Shown piece after piece: positions 7,449-16,938 of a stretch of DNA of 55,144 nt. The position numbers were made by a program, and so were the translations under genes. Every line of letters begins with the position of its first letter. Within the stretch, counting starts at the first letter, position 1. A model generated the notes under the pieces. The model saw only the letters and a list, made by a program, of their open reading frames with translations, did not search any database and was not told the origin of the DNA. This stretch comes from Stenotrophomonas geniculata ATCC 19374 = JCM 13324 (GTDB taxonomy: Bacteria; Pseudomonadota; Gammaproteobacteria; Xanthomonadales; Xanthomonadaceae): the NCBI RefSeq assembly GCF_001431625.1, contig NZ_LLXT01000092.1:1-55144 (forward strand), given 5' to 3'.

Positions 7449-9053
7449 TCAATACACATCGCGCCGGTAGCGACCGGCCAGCAACAGCGCTTCCTTGCCC
7501 GCAACACCCAGCACCTGCTCGATCACCGCATCCACCGCCGGGGCCATGCCCTGCAGGCTGCCGCAGACCAGGATCGTGGCGCCTTCATCCACCCACTGCC
7601 GCAGCGTTGCCGCTTCGGCCAGCAGCCGGTCCTGCACATAGCGATGCGCGCCGCCGTCGCGGCTGAACACGGCATCCAACCGCGCCAGTGAGCCGTCGGC
7701 CAGCATGGCCTGCAGTTCTTCACCGAAGTGGAAGTCGTGCGCGGCGGTGCGCTCACCGAACAGCAGCCAGGTCCGTCGTGCGCCACTGCGGATACGTTCG
7801 TGCAGATGCGCGCGCAGGCCGGCGATGCCGGTGCCGTTGCCGATCAGCAGCAGCGGTACATCGGCGGGCACGCCATGGAAATTGTCGTTGCGGCGCAGGC
7901 GCAGCTGCACCGGTTCGCCGATGGCCGCGTGGTCGCACAGCCAGCCGCTGCCGATGCCAGGCGTGCCGTCCGCGCGCAGCTGTCGGCGCAGCAGCAGCTC
8001 GACCGCACCGTCGGCCATCACCGAGGCAATCGAGTACTCGCGATGGGGCAGCGGTTGCAGGGTCGCCAGCAATGCGGGCAGATCACCCGGGGGAACCAAT
8101 GAGGGCAGGTGCGAGCGCGCGACGCGTGCCAGCAACGTCTGCCCGTCATCCAGCACGGTATCCGCATCGAAGCGTTGTGCGTCCAGCCAGGCACGCACGG
8201 TGTGCGGTGCGTGCTGCGGGCCGATCTCGGCGATGTCACCGGCCTGCCACTGCGCATCTGCATCGGCCGGGGGCTGCAGGCGCAGCCAATACACGGGGCC
8301 GCCGGGGCTGCCCGGGTTCAGATGCTCACGTTGCAGCAGCGTCCACGGCTGGTACTCGGCCGGGCTCCAGTCGGGCAGTTCGCTGGCGCCGCCGCCGAGC
8401 TGGCCCAGCAACTGCTGCCAATGGCGCAGCGCGGCCGGATCGGCGTTGTCGACGTCGATCGCATCGAACAGCGGATGCGCACCGTGCTGGCGCAGCCACT
8501 GATCGAGCTGGTGGCCGAATCCGCAGAAGTGGCCGTAACTGCGGTCGCCCAGTGCGAGCACGCCGTACTGCAGGTGCTGCAGCGCAGGCGGTGAGGTCAT
8601 CACGCCGCGCAGGAACGGCAGCGCATGATCGGGTGGGTCGCCTTCGCCAGTGGTGCTGGCGATGAACAATGCACGCTGGCTGTCGGCCAGTAGCGTGGCG
8701 TCGACCTCATGCAGGCCGCGCACACGCACCGGCACGCCGGCACCGCGCAATGCCTTGGCACTGCGTTCGGCCAGTTCGCGGGCAAAACCGGTCTGGCTGG
8801 ACCAGACCATCAGGATCGGTGCGACGTCGCCACAGGCAGCATCGTCGCGCGGTCGCCCACGCCACCACAGTGCGGCGCAGGCCAGCGCATACAGCGCGGT
8901 GGCGATGATCGCAATCTGCGTTCGCCGTGCCGGCGGCGCGCCCTGCCACCAGGCTTCGCCGAGATGCAGTCGCAGCAACGCCCAGGCGATCAGCGCCAGC
9001 AGGAGCAGGGCCAGTGCGTTGCCGAGCCACGCGCGCGATGGACGTGCGCTCAT
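7449..9053 (-). CDS. Membrane-anchored flavodoxin/NADPH-flavin reductase (PiuB C-half-like)
   Basis: This 534-residue protein has two N-terminal hydrophobic helices (about residues 8-27 and 44-62). A flavodoxin-type FMN domain follows (VWSSQTGFARELAERS, then ASTTGEGDPPDHA and LGDRSYGHFCGFG), then an FNR-type FAD/NADPH module (REYSIAS, LLLIGNGTGIAGL, and C-terminal GRYRRDVY). Architecture and locus resemble the reductase half of PiuB, whose other half is a PepSY-TM region. Here that part appears as a separate gene at 11498-12136. A likely job is passing NADPH electrons towards ferric siderophore at the inner membrane. It is the last gene of a five-gene leftward operon and overlaps apbE by 4 bases. 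Confidence 0.82.
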   Translation of the reverse strand: MSARPSRAWLGNALALLLLALIAWALLRLHLGEAWWQGAPPARRTQIAIIATALYALACAALWWRGRPRDDAACGDVAPILMVWSSQTGFARELAERSAKALRGAGVPVRVRGLHEVDATLLADSQRALFIASTTGEGDPPDHALPFLRGVMTSPPALQHLQYGVLALGDRSYGHFCGFGHQLDQWLRQHGAHPLFDAIDVDNADPAALRHWQQLLGQLGGGASELPDWSPAEYQPWTLLQREHLNPGSPGGPVYWLRLQPPADADAQWQAGDIAEIGPQHAPHTVRAWLDAQRFDADTVLDDGQTLLARVARSHLPSLVPPGDLPALLATLQPLPHREYSIASVMADGAVELLLRRQLRADGTPGIGSGWLCDHAAIGEPVQLRLRRNDNFHGVPADVPLLLIGNGTGIAGLRAHLHERIRSGARRTWLLFGERTAAHDFHFGEELQAMLADGSLARLDAVFSRDGGAHRYVQDRLLAEAATLRQWVDEGATILVCGSLQGMAPAVDAVIEQVLGVAGKEALLLAGRYRRDVY

Positions 9054-10021
9054 GCGTCCTGCTCGTCGAGCAGGCGCTGGAAGGCGCTGCTGAGAAATTC
9101 CCGGGGGCCGTCTGCTGCACGCTGCAGGTAGCGTGCAGCCAGGCCTTCGCGTTCGGCCAGCGCCATGCCCTGTTCGTGGCCGAGCACGGTCAGTGCGGTG
9201 GCCCAGGCATCGGCGTGCATGGCGTCGTCCGCCACCACGGTGACCGCTGCGGCGACCTGCCGCACCGGTCTGCCAGAGCGCGGGTCCAGGCTGTGACTGT
9301 AAGCCTCGCCATCGGCCTGGTACTGGTGCCAGCGATCACCGGAGGTGGCCACCGCCTTGTCCTCCAGTGCCAGCACCCGCGGTGGTGTTTCGGTGTGCGC
9401 GTCTTCTTCCGGTGCGGACTCCACCAGCACGCGCCACGGCTGGCCGTCCGGTTTTCGGCCGTAGCCGGCCAGTTCGCCACCGACCTCGATCAGTGCAGCA
9501 GCGATGCCCTGATCGCGCAGCCAGGCGGCCACGTGATCGACGCCGAACCCCTTGGCGATCGCCGACAGATCCAGTTCCAGTCCGCCCGGTTGCAGCAGCG
9601 CATCGCTGCGCCATTGCAGGCGCTGCCAACCGCAGCGCTCGCGCGTGGCCCGCACGGTGGCGGCATCGGGTTGGCGGCGTTCGCCGGCATGTGCACCGAA
9701 ACCCCACAGTGCCACCAACGGGCCGACGGTGGGATCGAATGCACCATCGCTGGCGGCGGCGATGGCCTGTGCGCAGGCCAGCACCTGGCGGGTCTCAGCC
9801 GGCAGCGCGCACCATTGGCCAGCGTTGGCGCGGTTGTAGCGGCTCAGGTCCGAGCCGGGCTCCCAGGTGCTCATCTGCGCGACCACCTCGTCCAGCCGCG
9901 CCTGGATGCCGACATGCAGCGGGTGCAGGTCGCGCTGGCGCGGCGCGACCAGCGACACGCTCCAGGTGGTGCCCATGGTGATGCCACCGAGGCGGGCGAT
10001 GTCGAGCTGGGGATCGGTCAT
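9050..10021 (-). CDS. apbE: FAD:protein FMN transferase ApbE
   Basis: This 323-residue protein is an ApbE/Ftp family enzyme that moves FMN from FAD onto Thr or Ser of a target protein. Visible family features are GTTWSVSL near the N-terminus, DGAFDPTVGPLVALWGFG, the LDLSAIAKGFGVD block, EVGGELAGYG, and HSLDPRSGRPV near the metal site. No clear signal peptide or lipobox is seen, which is unusual for a periplasmic ApbE. It overlaps the flavoreductase by 4 bases. I found no standard FMN-binding domain with an SGAT-like acceptor in neighbouring proteins, so its substrate is unknown. Confidence 0.9.
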   Translation of the reverse strand: MTDPQLDIARLGGITMGTTWSVSLVAPRQRDLHPLHVGIQARLDEVVAQMSTWEPGSDLSRYNRANAGQWCALPAETRQVLACAQAIAAASDGAFDPTVGPLVALWGFGAHAGERRQPDAATVRATRERCGWQRLQWRSDALLQPGGLELDLSAIAKGFGVDHVAAWLRDQGIAAALIEVGGELAGYGRKPDGQPWRVLVESAPEEDAHTETPPRVLALEDKAVATSGDRWHQYQADGEAYSHSLDPRSGRPVRQVAAAVTVVADDAMHADAWATALTVLGHEQGMALAEREGLAARYLQRAADGPREFLSSAFQRLLDEQDA

Positions 10022-10075
10022 GGTGGTGTGCTGCAGATGCGATACCGGGGCTGCCCGGCATCGCGGTCCACGTCA

Positions 10076-10879
10076 TTACTGCGGCAGCACTTCCAGCGTG
10101 GCCACGTAGCTCAGGCGGCGCTTGGCGGCCTGCTTCACCGAGGTCTTGTTGTCCTCGGTGCCGGTTTCCAGCCAGTACATGCCAGCTTCCGGCCAGGTCA
10201 CCTTGATCTCGCCCTTGGCATCGCTGGTGACCTTCAGTTCGTCCTGCGCGTTGCGGTAGCGGGTGGCGCCACGCACGATCTCGAACTCCAGGCCGGCGGT
10301 CGGCTTGCCGTCGACCAGCACGCGGAAGGTGGCTTCCTCGCCGGCGAACAGGTCGTTCGGGTGGCCGACGGCGACCAGCTCGATGCCACGGTTGGTGGGC
10401 TTGAGCGCGGTGTCGTTCGGCGCACCGTTGGTGACGAAGGTCTCCACGCGGCCGACCGACTGGCTCACTTCCAGCTTCTTTGCGTCCTTGGGCAGTTCGC
10501 CGAAGGTGGCGACGCTGCCGCGCCAGCGCTTGCGCTCGCCGTTCTGCTCGTAGGTGGCGAACAGGCCGTCATTGACCGACGCGATGCGGTAGGTGCCCGG
10601 CTGCTTCAGTTCGATGTCGAACACGCTGCGGTACTTGCCGGTGGAGGCGTTCTGCGGCTGCACGGTGCTGCCGTCCGGCGCGGTGATCACCAGCGATTCC
10701 AGGCGCAGCGGCACGTGGTTGAAATAGAACAGGTCGTTGGAGACCGCACCGTCGACGGTGATCCACGGCGCGTTGCCGGCGATCACGGTCTGCGAGGGCA
10801 GCAGCCAGGCCTTGTGGGCCAGGGCGGAGAAGGGAAGGGCAGCGGCCAGGGCGGCGGCGAGGACGAGCGTGCGCTTCAT
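10076..10879 (-). CDS. DUF4198 periplasmic protein
   Basis: This 267-residue exported protein has a signal peptide [21 protein letters not shown] followed directly by [10 protein letters not shown], the typical start of mature DUF4198 (NikM-like) proteins. Other family features are [28 protein letters not shown], and a C-terminal [11 protein letters not shown] segment. Such proteins sit in metal-uptake loci and are thought to bind metals or other ligands; no activity is proven. It lies between DUF2271 and apbE on the same strand, part of the iron-related operon. Confidence 0.85.
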   Translation of the reverse strand: MKRTLVLAAALAAALPFSALAHKAWLLPSQTVIAGNAPWITVDGAVSNDLFYFNHVPLRLESLVITAPDGSTVQPQNASTGKYRSVFDIELKQPGTYRIASVNDGLFATYEQNGERKRWRGSVATFGELPKDAKKLEVSQSVGRVETFVTNGAPNDTALKPTNRGIELVAVGHPNDLFAGEEATFRVLVDGKPTAGLEFEIVRGATRYRNAQDELKVTSDAKGEIKVTWPEAGMYWLETGTEDNKTSVKQAAKRRLSYVATLEVLPQ

Positions 10880-10917
10880 GCGGAGGACTCCAGTGGATGC
10901 GGGTGATGCGGCAAGGA

Positions 10918-10953
10918 AGAGGGGGCTACGACTTGATCCCCTCCGTCCCCTCT
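10918..10953. repeat. Copy of the GGGGACGGAGGGGAT repeat
   Basis: CTTGATCCCCTCCGTCCCCT follows the DUF2271 stop and differs at one base from the arm of the inverted repeat at 39595-39709. This shows a dispersed family separate from the GTAG REPs. Here only one arm is present. Confidence 0.6.
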
Positions 10954-11471
10954 CAGGGTTTGACGGCGAGGGTGACCTGGCCCAGTTCGGTGGCGCCCTG
11001 CGCCTTGCCGTTCTGTGCGGCGGTGGCCGGCCAGGTGAAGGGAATCTTCAGCAGTTCACGGCCGCCGACTTCGCGCACCGCTTCCACCACCAGGGTGTAG
11101 TTGCCCGGGGCCAGCTGCTTCAGTGCCGGCTGCTTGTCGTTGAACGACAGCGCGTGCTTGCCGGCCGGGCGGGTCGGGCCGGTCACGCCGTCCACCGGCA
11201 CCTGCAGGGTGCGGCCGCTCTTGCGCCACCACTGGCGCAGGTCGGGCAGCCACTTGGTGCCATGGCCTTCGCTGTTGCTGGTCTGCTGGTACCAGACCGA
11301 CAGGTTGGCCGCGACCTTCTGGTCGGCGCCTTCCAGCCACACCGCCACGTACGGGCGGTGGTACTCGGCCACGTTGAGCTTGGGCACTTCGACGTTGATG
11401 TCGAGCGTGGTGGCATAGGCCGGCGAAGTGGCCAGCAGGCCGCTGAGGGCGATGGTCAGGGTGACGCGCAT
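10953..11471 (-). CDS. DUF2271 periplasmic protein
   Basis: This 172-residue exported protein has a signal peptide ending PAYA, then [26 protein letters not shown], the start of a DUF2271 domain. It contains the conserved [13 protein letters not shown] segment and ends in [20 protein letters not shown]. The domain is often found beside PepSY and flavin genes and has no assigned chemistry; an extracytoplasmic redox or flavin role is inferred from context. The ATG at 11471 was chosen for the signal peptide; the frame upstream is open only through a shadow of the PepSY gene. Confidence 0.82.
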   Translation of the reverse strand: MRVTLTIALSGLLATSPAYATTLDINVEVPKLNVAEYHRPYVAVWLEGADQKVAANLSVWYQQTSNSEGHGTKWLPDLRQWWRKSGRTLQVPVDGVTGPTRPAGKHALSFNDKQPALKQLAPGNYTLVVEAVREVGGRELLKIPFTWPATAAQNGKAQGATELGQVTLAVKP

Positions 11472-11497
11472 GGGGCGGCTCCAGGAACGAAGGAAAG

Positions 11498-12136
11498 TCA
11501 GTGGATCAGCAGCAGGGCGATCAGCAGCGGGATCATCAGGCCGAGGCCGACCAGCGGCCAGGTCATGCGCCGCTGCCGCGCATGCAGGTGCAGCAGGAAC
11601 AGGCCGGTGATGCAGAACACCAGGCAGGCCACGGCGAACAGGTCCAGGAACCAGCCCCACGCCGGGCCGGCATTGCGGCCCTTGTGCAGGTCGTTGAGGT
11701 AGGACACCGCGCCGCGCGAGGTTGATTCGTATTCCACCGCGCCGGTCTGGCGATCGATGCTCAGCCAGGCATCGCCACCGGGGCGCGGCAGCGACAGGTA
11801 GATCTCTTCGGCCGACCATTCGGCCGGGCGGCCGCCAATGGCGATGCCCAGCTGCGTATCCAGCCATTGCCGCGCCGGGCGCGGGATCGGCGCGTTGCCG
11901 TCTTCGCGGGTGCCCAGTTGGCCCAGCAGTTCGGCCGGCAGCTCCAGATGCTGGTTCTGCACCTCGGGCTTGGCCTCGATCTTCGCGGCATGGTTGAGGG
12001 TCAGGCCGGTCACCGCGAACAGCAGCATGCCGATCAGGCACACCGCCGAGCTGATCCAGTGCCACTGGTGCAGCGTCCGCAGCCAGAAGCCACGGTTCTG
12101 TTGCTGCTGCACGGTGGAAGAGGCAGGACGGCTCAC
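11498..12136 (-). CDS. PepSY-associated transmembrane protein
   Basis: This 212-residue inner-membrane protein has a helix near residues 28-47 ([24 protein letters not shown]), a periplasmic region with a PepSY-like segment ([29 protein letters not shown]), then [28 protein letters not shown] and a final helix. Histidines at the helix ends (HQWHW, TLNHA, NDLHKG) are the usual haem or metal candidates in this family. It heads the five-gene operon and may be the detached membrane half of a PiuB-like reductase. A candidate Fur site lies about 40 bases upstream. Confidence 0.82.
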   Translation of the reverse strand: MSRPASSTVQQQQNRGFWLRTLHQWHWISSAVCLIGMLLFAVTGLTLNHAAKIEAKPEVQNQHLELPAELLGQLGTREDGNAPIPRPARQWLDTQLGIAIGGRPAEWSAEEIYLSLPRPGGDAWLSIDRQTGAVEYESTSRGAVSYLNDLHKGRNAGPAWGWFLDLFAVACLVFCITGLFLLHLHARQRRMTWPLVGLGLMIPLLIALLLIH

Positions 12137-12177
12137 GGCACGGTTCGGGGCGGACGGGGACTGCCCATTACATCATT

Positions 12178-12197
12178 GATGAGAATAGCTCGCAATT
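12178..12197 (-). promoter_or_regulatory. Candidate Fur box upstream of the PepSY operon
   Basis: GATGAGAATAGCTCGCAATT keeps one good half (ATGAGAAT) of the Fur pattern seen upstream of the other two units; the other half is weak. It lies about 40 bases before the first gene of the PepSY-DUF2271-DUF4198-apbE-flavoreductase operon. Confidence 0.5.
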
Positions 12198-12232
12198 GCG
12201 TGTCGTTCTGTATCCCGGAGGGGGCTTTAGCG

Positions 12233-12318
12233 GTTGCCGGCCAGCGGCCGGCACTACCGCAGGATTGGTAGATCCACGCCATGCGTGGATGAAGCGGTGC
12301 CGACCAAGGTTGGCACCC
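12233..12318. repeat. Three different REPs in a row
   Basis: Three GTAG-type hairpins with different stems follow each other: GCCGGCCAGCGGCCGGC (about 12236-12252), ATCCACGCCATGCGTGGAT (about 12271-12289) and GTGCCGACCAAGGTTGGCAC (about 12297-12316). They separate the TonB receptor stop from the promoter of the next leftward operon. Confidence 0.8.
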
Positions 12319-12338
12319 ACCAAGGCGGTGCGCGGCGA

Positions 12339-14759
12339 TCAGAACTTCGCGTTCAACGAAATCCAGTAGCTGCGGCGCTGGTCCTTGGTCGCGTAGTCGT
12401 CCACGCAGCTGAACTCGCTGGGATTGAGCAGCAGGCACGACTGCGAGACGAAGTCCTTGTCGAACAGGTTGTTGACCCGTGCGTTGACCGTCAGCCACGG
12501 CGTGGCCTTCCAGCTGCCGCCCAGGTGGAAGATCGTGTAGTCCTCGTAATAGCGCACGTGGCGGGTGCCGGCACTGTCGATGAGGGTGTCGCGATAGCGG
12601 TCGTAGCGGCCTTCGCCGATCAGCGACAGGCTGACCGCTTCGTTGATCTGCCAGTTGAGGCTGGCGTTGGCCATGTGTTTTGCCGGCGTGGTACCCGAGA
12701 TCGGGCGTCCCTTGTCGGGGCCGCTGGTCTGCTCGCTCTTGGTCCAGGTGTAGTTGCCGCGCAGCTGCAGGGTGTCGAGCAGGTCGACATGCGCGGCCAG
12801 TTCGGCGCCGCGGGTCTCGGCCTTGTCGATGTTCACGCTCTGGGTGAAGGTGCTGTAGCCCAGTGCTGCCCAGCCTGGGCCGATGTCCACGCAGTAGCCG
12901 CTGCCGGCGCGGGCCACTTCGCAGTTGGGGAAGGTGCCGCCGCTGGCGATCTTGTCCTCGAATTTGTTGAAGAAGCCGGTCACGTTGAAGCCCCAGCGCT
13001 GGCCCTCGTAGTAGGCGGCCAACTCGTAGTTGGTGCTGGTTTCAGGCTTCAGGTTCGGCGAACCCACCAGCGGCAGCACGCCCTGGCCACCGAAGCCGGT
13101 GATGCCCGGGAACAGCTGGTCCGGACGCGGGGTCTTGTAGCCGGTGCTGACGCCGCCCTTGAAGGTCCACGCGTCGCTGGCGTTCCACACCAGGTAGCCG
13201 CGCGGGCTGACGTGGCTGCCGAACACGTTGTGGTCGTCGTAGCGCAGGCCGAAGGTGGCGGTGAGGCTATCGGTCAACGCCCAGTTGTCCTCGGCGAACA
13301 GCGCCCACATGCGGTGCTTCTGCTTGGTGTTGCTGCGATAACCGGCGCCATCCATGCCGAACACGCCATCGATCATGTCGGTGTCGTTGTACTGGCCGCC
13401 GACGGTCAGCTTGTGCGCGCCGAAGTCGAGGTCGAGCATCGTGTCGAGCACGTAGCCTTCCAATTCCATGGTGCGCAGCGGGCGCGGCAGGAACGCCTGC
13501 AGGCGCGCCATCTCGCTGGGATTGAGTGCGGTCAGCGCATTGCCGCGGCCGGCCGCACAGTTGTTGGCGGCACCGGTGCGGCGGCAGACGTCATTCCACA
13601 GCGTCTGCAGGTTGGCGCGCTCGTCCAGGGTCAGCGGCAGCGAGCGGCCGAGGTTGCTGCTCTTGCTGTAGGTCAGCGAGGTCTGCCAGGTGCCGAAGCT
13701 GTAACGGCCCTGGTGGGTCAACGACAGCTGGTCGCGCTCGTAGCGCTGGTAGGCGGTGTAGCCCACGCGCGGCTGCACCACGCGGCGGGTGACGGTGCCG
13801 CTGCCGTTCGGGTTGGGGATGACCGCGTTGCCGACGCGCCAGAGGCTGGCCAGGCTGTCCAGCGTGCCGGTCTGTCCTTCGCTGTTGTCGTACTTCTGCC
13901 GCGACACGTCGTAGTCCAGCCACAGTTCGTGATCGTCGTTGACGCGGAAATCCAGGCGTACGCCAGTGTTCCAGTTGGTGTTGGCCACCGACTTGCCACC
14001 GCCGCCGAAGCCGATGCTGCGCTCCCACAGGCTGCCGTCGGGCAGGGTCAGTGCATCCCACTCCGGATTGGAGGCCTTGGCGTCGTAGTAGCTGCCGCGC
14101 ACCGCCAGGCTGAGGCGGTCCTTCAGCAGCGGGCCGCTGAGGTACAGGTCGGTGGTGCGTGCATCACCGAACTGGTCATCCTGCTGCACGGTGAAGCCCT
14201 GGGTCACGGCGCCGTGCCAGCTGTCCTGGTTGCGTCGGGTGATGATGTTGATGACGCCACCCATCGCGTCCGAGCCATACAGCGTGGACATCGGGCCGCG
14301 CACCACTTCGATGCGTTCGATCGCGTCCAGCGGCGGCAGGTAGGCGAACTGGCCGCCACCGAAGTTGTTCGGATACAGCTGGCCGACATTGCTCTGGCGG
14401 CGGCCGTCGATCAGCACCAGGGTGTACTCGGACGGCAGGCCGCGCATGGAGATGGTGGCGCGGCCGTTCTTGTCGCTGGCCTCCAGGCCGACATCGATGC
14501 CTTCGACGTCGCGCAGCGCGTCGACCAGGTTGGTGTAGGGGCGCTTGCTCAGTTCTTCGCGACTGACCACGCTGATGCTGGCCGGTGCATCGACCACCTT
14601 CTGCTCGAAGCCGGAGGCGGTGACCACCACTTTGTCCAGCGTCTGCGGCGCGCCGGAAGCGTCACCGTGGGCGAAGGCAGGGGCGGCCATGGCCGCCAGC
14701 ACGGCGCTGGTCAGCAGGGTACGGGGCAGGGACGAACGGACACGATGGCGCTGGGCCAT
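12339..14759 (-). CDS. TonB-dependent siderophore receptor (CirA/FepA-like)
   Basis: This 806-residue outer-membrane receptor has a signal peptide ending APAFAHG, a TonB box region (TLDKVVVTASG), a plug domain (ISVVSREELSKRPYTNLVDAL, then GLPSEYTLVLIDGRR and VVRGPMSTLYGSDAMGGVINIIT), and a 22-strand-type barrel ending in aromatic LNAKF. Plug motifs resemble catecholate receptors of the CirA/FepA group rather than Fiu. The ATG at 14759 is preceded by GAGG eight bases upstream. The gene follows a small membrane-protein gene and a strong Fur box, so it should be iron-repressed. Its ligand is inferred only. Confidence 0.85.
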   Translation of the reverse strand: MAQRHRVRSSLPRTLLTSAVLAAMAAPAFAHGDASGAPQTLDKVVVTASGFEQKVVDAPASISVVSREELSKRPYTNLVDALRDVEGIDVGLEASDKNGRATISMRGLPSEYTLVLIDGRRQSNVGQLYPNNFGGGQFAYLPPLDAIERIEVVRGPMSTLYGSDAMGGVINIITRRNQDSWHGAVTQGFTVQQDDQFGDARTTDLYLSGPLLKDRLSLAVRGSYYDAKASNPEWDALTLPDGSLWERSIGFGGGGKSVANTNWNTGVRLDFRVNDDHELWLDYDVSRQKYDNSEGQTGTLDSLASLWRVGNAVIPNPNGSGTVTRRVVQPRVGYTAYQRYERDQLSLTHQGRYSFGTWQTSLTYSKSSNLGRSLPLTLDERANLQTLWNDVCRRTGAANNCAAGRGNALTALNPSEMARLQAFLPRPLRTMELEGYVLDTMLDLDFGAHKLTVGGQYNDTDMIDGVFGMDGAGYRSNTKQKHRMWALFAEDNWALTDSLTATFGLRYDDHNVFGSHVSPRGYLVWNASDAWTFKGGVSTGYKTPRPDQLFPGITGFGGQGVLPLVGSPNLKPETSTNYELAAYYEGQRWGFNVTGFFNKFEDKIASGGTFPNCEVARAGSGYCVDIGPGWAALGYSTFTQSVNIDKAETRGAELAAHVDLLDTLQLRGNYTWTKSEQTSGPDKGRPISGTTPAKHMANASLNWQINEAVSLSLIGEGRYDRYRDTLIDSAGTRHVRYYEDYTIFHLGGSWKATPWLTVNARVNNLFDKDFVSQSCLLLNPSEFSCVDDYATKDQRRSYWISLNAKF

Positions 14760-14905
14760 GGCAGTAACCTCGAAGGATGCAGGGTGGTGCAATGCCAGGC
14801 GCGAGTGGCGCGGCATGCACGGGGAGGCCCGGTCAGGGGCGGCAGGGATGAAGCAGGCAGCGGTGCGCTGACGCGACCGCGCGGGCGGTCACGCAGGGCC
14901 GTGGA

Positions 14906-15316
14906 TCAGGCGAGCGGCGGCGCCTGGCCGCGTTGCTGGCGGCGCCCGGGTGCGTCGGCCCAGGGCGTGTCCGGAGCGGCCAGTGGCCAATCCGGGCGCA
15001 CACCGGGCATGGCCGGCGTAGCGGGTACGAGTTCACGTTCGGTACGCAGCCACTGGCTGGCCAGCAGCAGCGGCGGGTGTGCCTTCTCGGCTGATTTCAC
15101 CGGAGCGGCAGCACAGCGACGCAGCTTGGCCGGGGCTTCTTCCTGCAGGGGCGCTTCGCCGCCGCGCTCTTCCAGCGGCGGCTGCACTGCCTGCGCGGCG
15201 TTGCCGGCGTGGGCCTGTGGAAGCAGCGGCAGAGTACCCATCAGCAGTACCAGCATCGCCACCCACGCCAGCAGGCTGGCCAGCGCAGGACGCTGGCCGC
15301 GCATGGCGGTGCCCAT
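14906..15316 (-). CDS. Small single-pass membrane protein, Fur-headed, unknown
   Basis: This protein of about 136 residues is not one I recognise. It has an N-terminal hydrophobic helix (LASLLAWVAMLVLLMGTLPLLP) and then a Pro/Ala/Glu-rich stretch with no clear domain. The start is uncertain: ATG at 15316 or 15304, or TTG at 15358, none with a good ribosome site. It is the first gene after the tandem Fur boxes and lies 146 bases before the TonB receptor. A protein of similar size and design occupies the same place before the other receptor (19417-19821). A cleaved signal peptide is possible (QAHA-G). Confidence 0.6.
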   Translation of the reverse strand: MGTAMRGQRPALASLLAWVAMLVLLMGTLPLLPQAHAGNAAQAVQPPLEERGGEAPLQEEAPAKLRRCAAAPVKSAEKAHPPLLLASQWLRTERELVPATPAMPGVRPDWPLAAPDTPWADAPGRRQQRGQAPPLA

Positions 15317-15412
15317 CTTGCGATGGATGAGTGGGCGAGGGCGAAGCGGGCGCAGCAAGCAGGGGTCCCCAAGGGTCTGCCGGCAGCGGCCGGCATCAAC
15401 GGGGCGTGATTG

Positions 15413-15453
15413 TAATGAGAGCCGTTAGCTGTTGCAAATGAGAATGATTGCCA
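15413..15453 (-). promoter_or_regulatory. Tandem Fur boxes
   Basis: AAATGAGAATGATTGCC at 15436-15452 is a good match to the Fur pattern, and TAATGAGAGCCGTTA at 15413-15427 is a weaker neighbouring copy. They sit about 100 bases before the small membrane-protein gene and the CirA-like receptor. Confidence 0.7.
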
Positions 15454-15480
15454 AAATGTCGCAGGCTGGCCAGATGGGGC

Positions 15481-16158
15481 TCAGACTTCGCTCCAGCGCC
15501 GCAAAAGGTTGTGGTACACGCCGGTCAGCTGCAGGGTCGCCTCGGCGTCGCCGCCGGTCTGCCGCAGGCGCTCGATCGAGCCGTCCATTTCCCACAGCAG
15601 GCGGCGCTGCACATCGTCGCGGACCATGCTCTGCACCCAGAAGAACGAGGCCACGCGCGCGCCGGCGGTGACGGGGCGCACCTGGTGCAGGCTGCTGGAC
15701 GGGTAGACGATCAGGTCGCCGGCGGGCAGCTTCACTTCGTGCTCGCCGTAGGTGTCGCTGATGATCAGTTCGCCGCCCTCGTACTCGTCCGGCGCCGAGA
15801 GGAACAGGGTGCAGGAGATGTCCGAACGCAGCTGTTCGCCGTTGGCCAGGTTCATCACCGCGCCGTCGACGTGGAAACCATAGGTGCCGCCGCCGCTGTA
15901 GCGGTTGAAGCGCGGTGGCAGGTACTTCAGTGGCAGCGCGGCGCTGAAGAACAGCGGATGCCGGGCCAGCGCGACGAGGATGATCTCGCCCAGTTCGCGG
16001 CGCAGCGGTGAGGCCTCGGGCAGCTGCTGGTTGTGCTTGGCCTGCGCGCCCAGATGGCCGACGGTCTCGCGGCCATCGGTCCAGTCGGCGGCATCCAGCC
16101 GGCGGCGGAAGTCGGCCACCTGGTCGGCGCTGAGAATGTCGGGGATGTGCAGCAGCAT
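15481..16158 (-). CDS. piuC: PKHD-type Fe(II)/2-oxoglutarate hydroxylase PiuC
   Basis: This 225-residue protein matches the YbiX/PiuC family. The double-stranded beta-helix iron site is visible: GFHVDGA (H96, D98), SSLHQVRP (H158) and the 2-oxoglutarate arginine R168 in AGARVASFF. These enzymes lie next to Fiu/PiuA receptors and are iron-regulated; the substrate is not established. The ATG at 16158 is preceded by GAGGAG six bases upstream, which favours it over any upstream codon. It lies 10 bases after the Sel1 gene, so the two are cotranscribed. Confidence 0.88.
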   Translation of the reverse strand: MLLHIPDILSADQVADFRRRLDAADWTDGRETVGHLGAQAKHNQQLPEASPLRRELGEIILVALARHPLFFSAALPLKYLPPRFNRYSGGGTYGFHVDGAVMNLANGEQLRSDISCTLFLSAPDEYEGGELIISDTYGEHEVKLPAGDLIVYPSSSLHQVRPVTAGARVASFFWVQSMVRDDVQRRLLWEMDGSIERLRQTGGDAEATLQLTGVYHNLLRRWSEV

Positions 16159-16168
16159 GCGGGACTCC

Positions 16169-16888
16169 TCAGAGGGACGGCGGTGCGACCAGGGCGCGCA
16201 CCTGTGGATGCGGCGATGCGGCCAGTTCCGGCACGAGGTGCGCCATGAACGCCGGGCTGCCGTGGGCCAGTGCAAGCCGCAGCCAGCGCACGGCCTGATC
16301 GACGTGGCCGGCCTGCAGCAGGATCGAGGCGTAGTTGGCCTGGCCGCGGAAATCACCGGCCTCGGCCGCGCGCTGGTACCAGTCCAGCGCCGCCTGCGGA
16401 TCGCGCTCGATCTCCAGTCCGTCTTCGAGGTGGCGGGCCAGCAGGTTCATCGATTTGGCGTGGCCCAGGTGCGCGGCGCGCGTGTACAGCGCCAGCGCCT
16501 GCGCGCGGTCCTGGGCCACGCCGCGGCCGGTGGCCAGCAGGTTGGCCAGGTTGTAGAGACCCCAGTCCAGGCCGGTATCGGCGGCGCGCCGGTACCAGAC
16601 GGCTGCCAGCATCGGGTCGGCGACGGTGCCCTGGCCCAGTTCGTGGCAGCGGCCAAGCATGTTCATCGCCATCGGCGCGCCGTTGTTGGCGGCGGTTTCG
16701 TACCAGAGCAGTGCCGCCGAGGCGTCCTGTGCGGTGCCTTTGCCTTCCATGTGCATCTGCGCGAGCAGCAGTTGTGCCTCGACCTGCCCGGCCTGCGCAG
16801 CGTCGCGCACGCGTGCGAACGCGGCTGCCGGGTCGTGCTGCAGCAGTTCGGCCAGGGCGTCGCTGTCGATGGGGGTAAGGGTCGCCAT
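16169..16888 (-). CDS. Sel1-repeat protein in the piu locus
   Basis: This 239-residue protein has about four to five Sel1-like tetratricopeptide units, for example [56 protein letters not shown] and [18 protein letters not shown]. No signal peptide is visible, so it is probably cytoplasmic. Sel1 repeats mediate protein contacts. Its place between the receptor and piuC suggests a partner or scaffold in the iron-limited response. It starts 19 bases after the receptor's terminator, so it depends on readthrough or on its own weak promoter. Confidence 0.8.
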   Translation of the reverse strand: MATLTPIDSDALAELLQHDPAAAFARVRDAAQAGQVEAQLLLAQMHMEGKGTAQDASAALLWYETAANNGAPMAMNMLGRCHELGQGTVADPMLAAVWYRRAADTGLDWGLYNLANLLATGRGVAQDRAQALALYTRAAHLGHAKSMNLLARHLEDGLEIERDPQAALDWYQRAAEAGDFRGQANYASILLQAGHVDQAVRWLRLALAHGSPAFMAHLVPELAASPHPQVRALVAPPSL

Positions 16889-16906
16889 GGGGTGAGTATC
16901 GCCGGA

Positions 16907-16938
16907 AACAAAAACGGCGGCAGGAGAGCCTGCCGCCG
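16907..16938 (-). terminator. Rho-independent terminator of the Fiu/PiuA-like receptor
   Basis: A perfect 10-bp GC stem (CGGCGGCAGG at 16915-16924, CCTGCCGCCG at 16929-16938) with a four-base loop is followed on the minus strand by TTTTTGTTT. It lies just after the receptor stop codon. Confidence 0.85.

Noticed and set aside
12234..15428. 1064-codon open frame on the plus strand
   Set aside because: It is antisense to the CirA-like receptor gene. Its product has no domain pattern and arises from high GC content.
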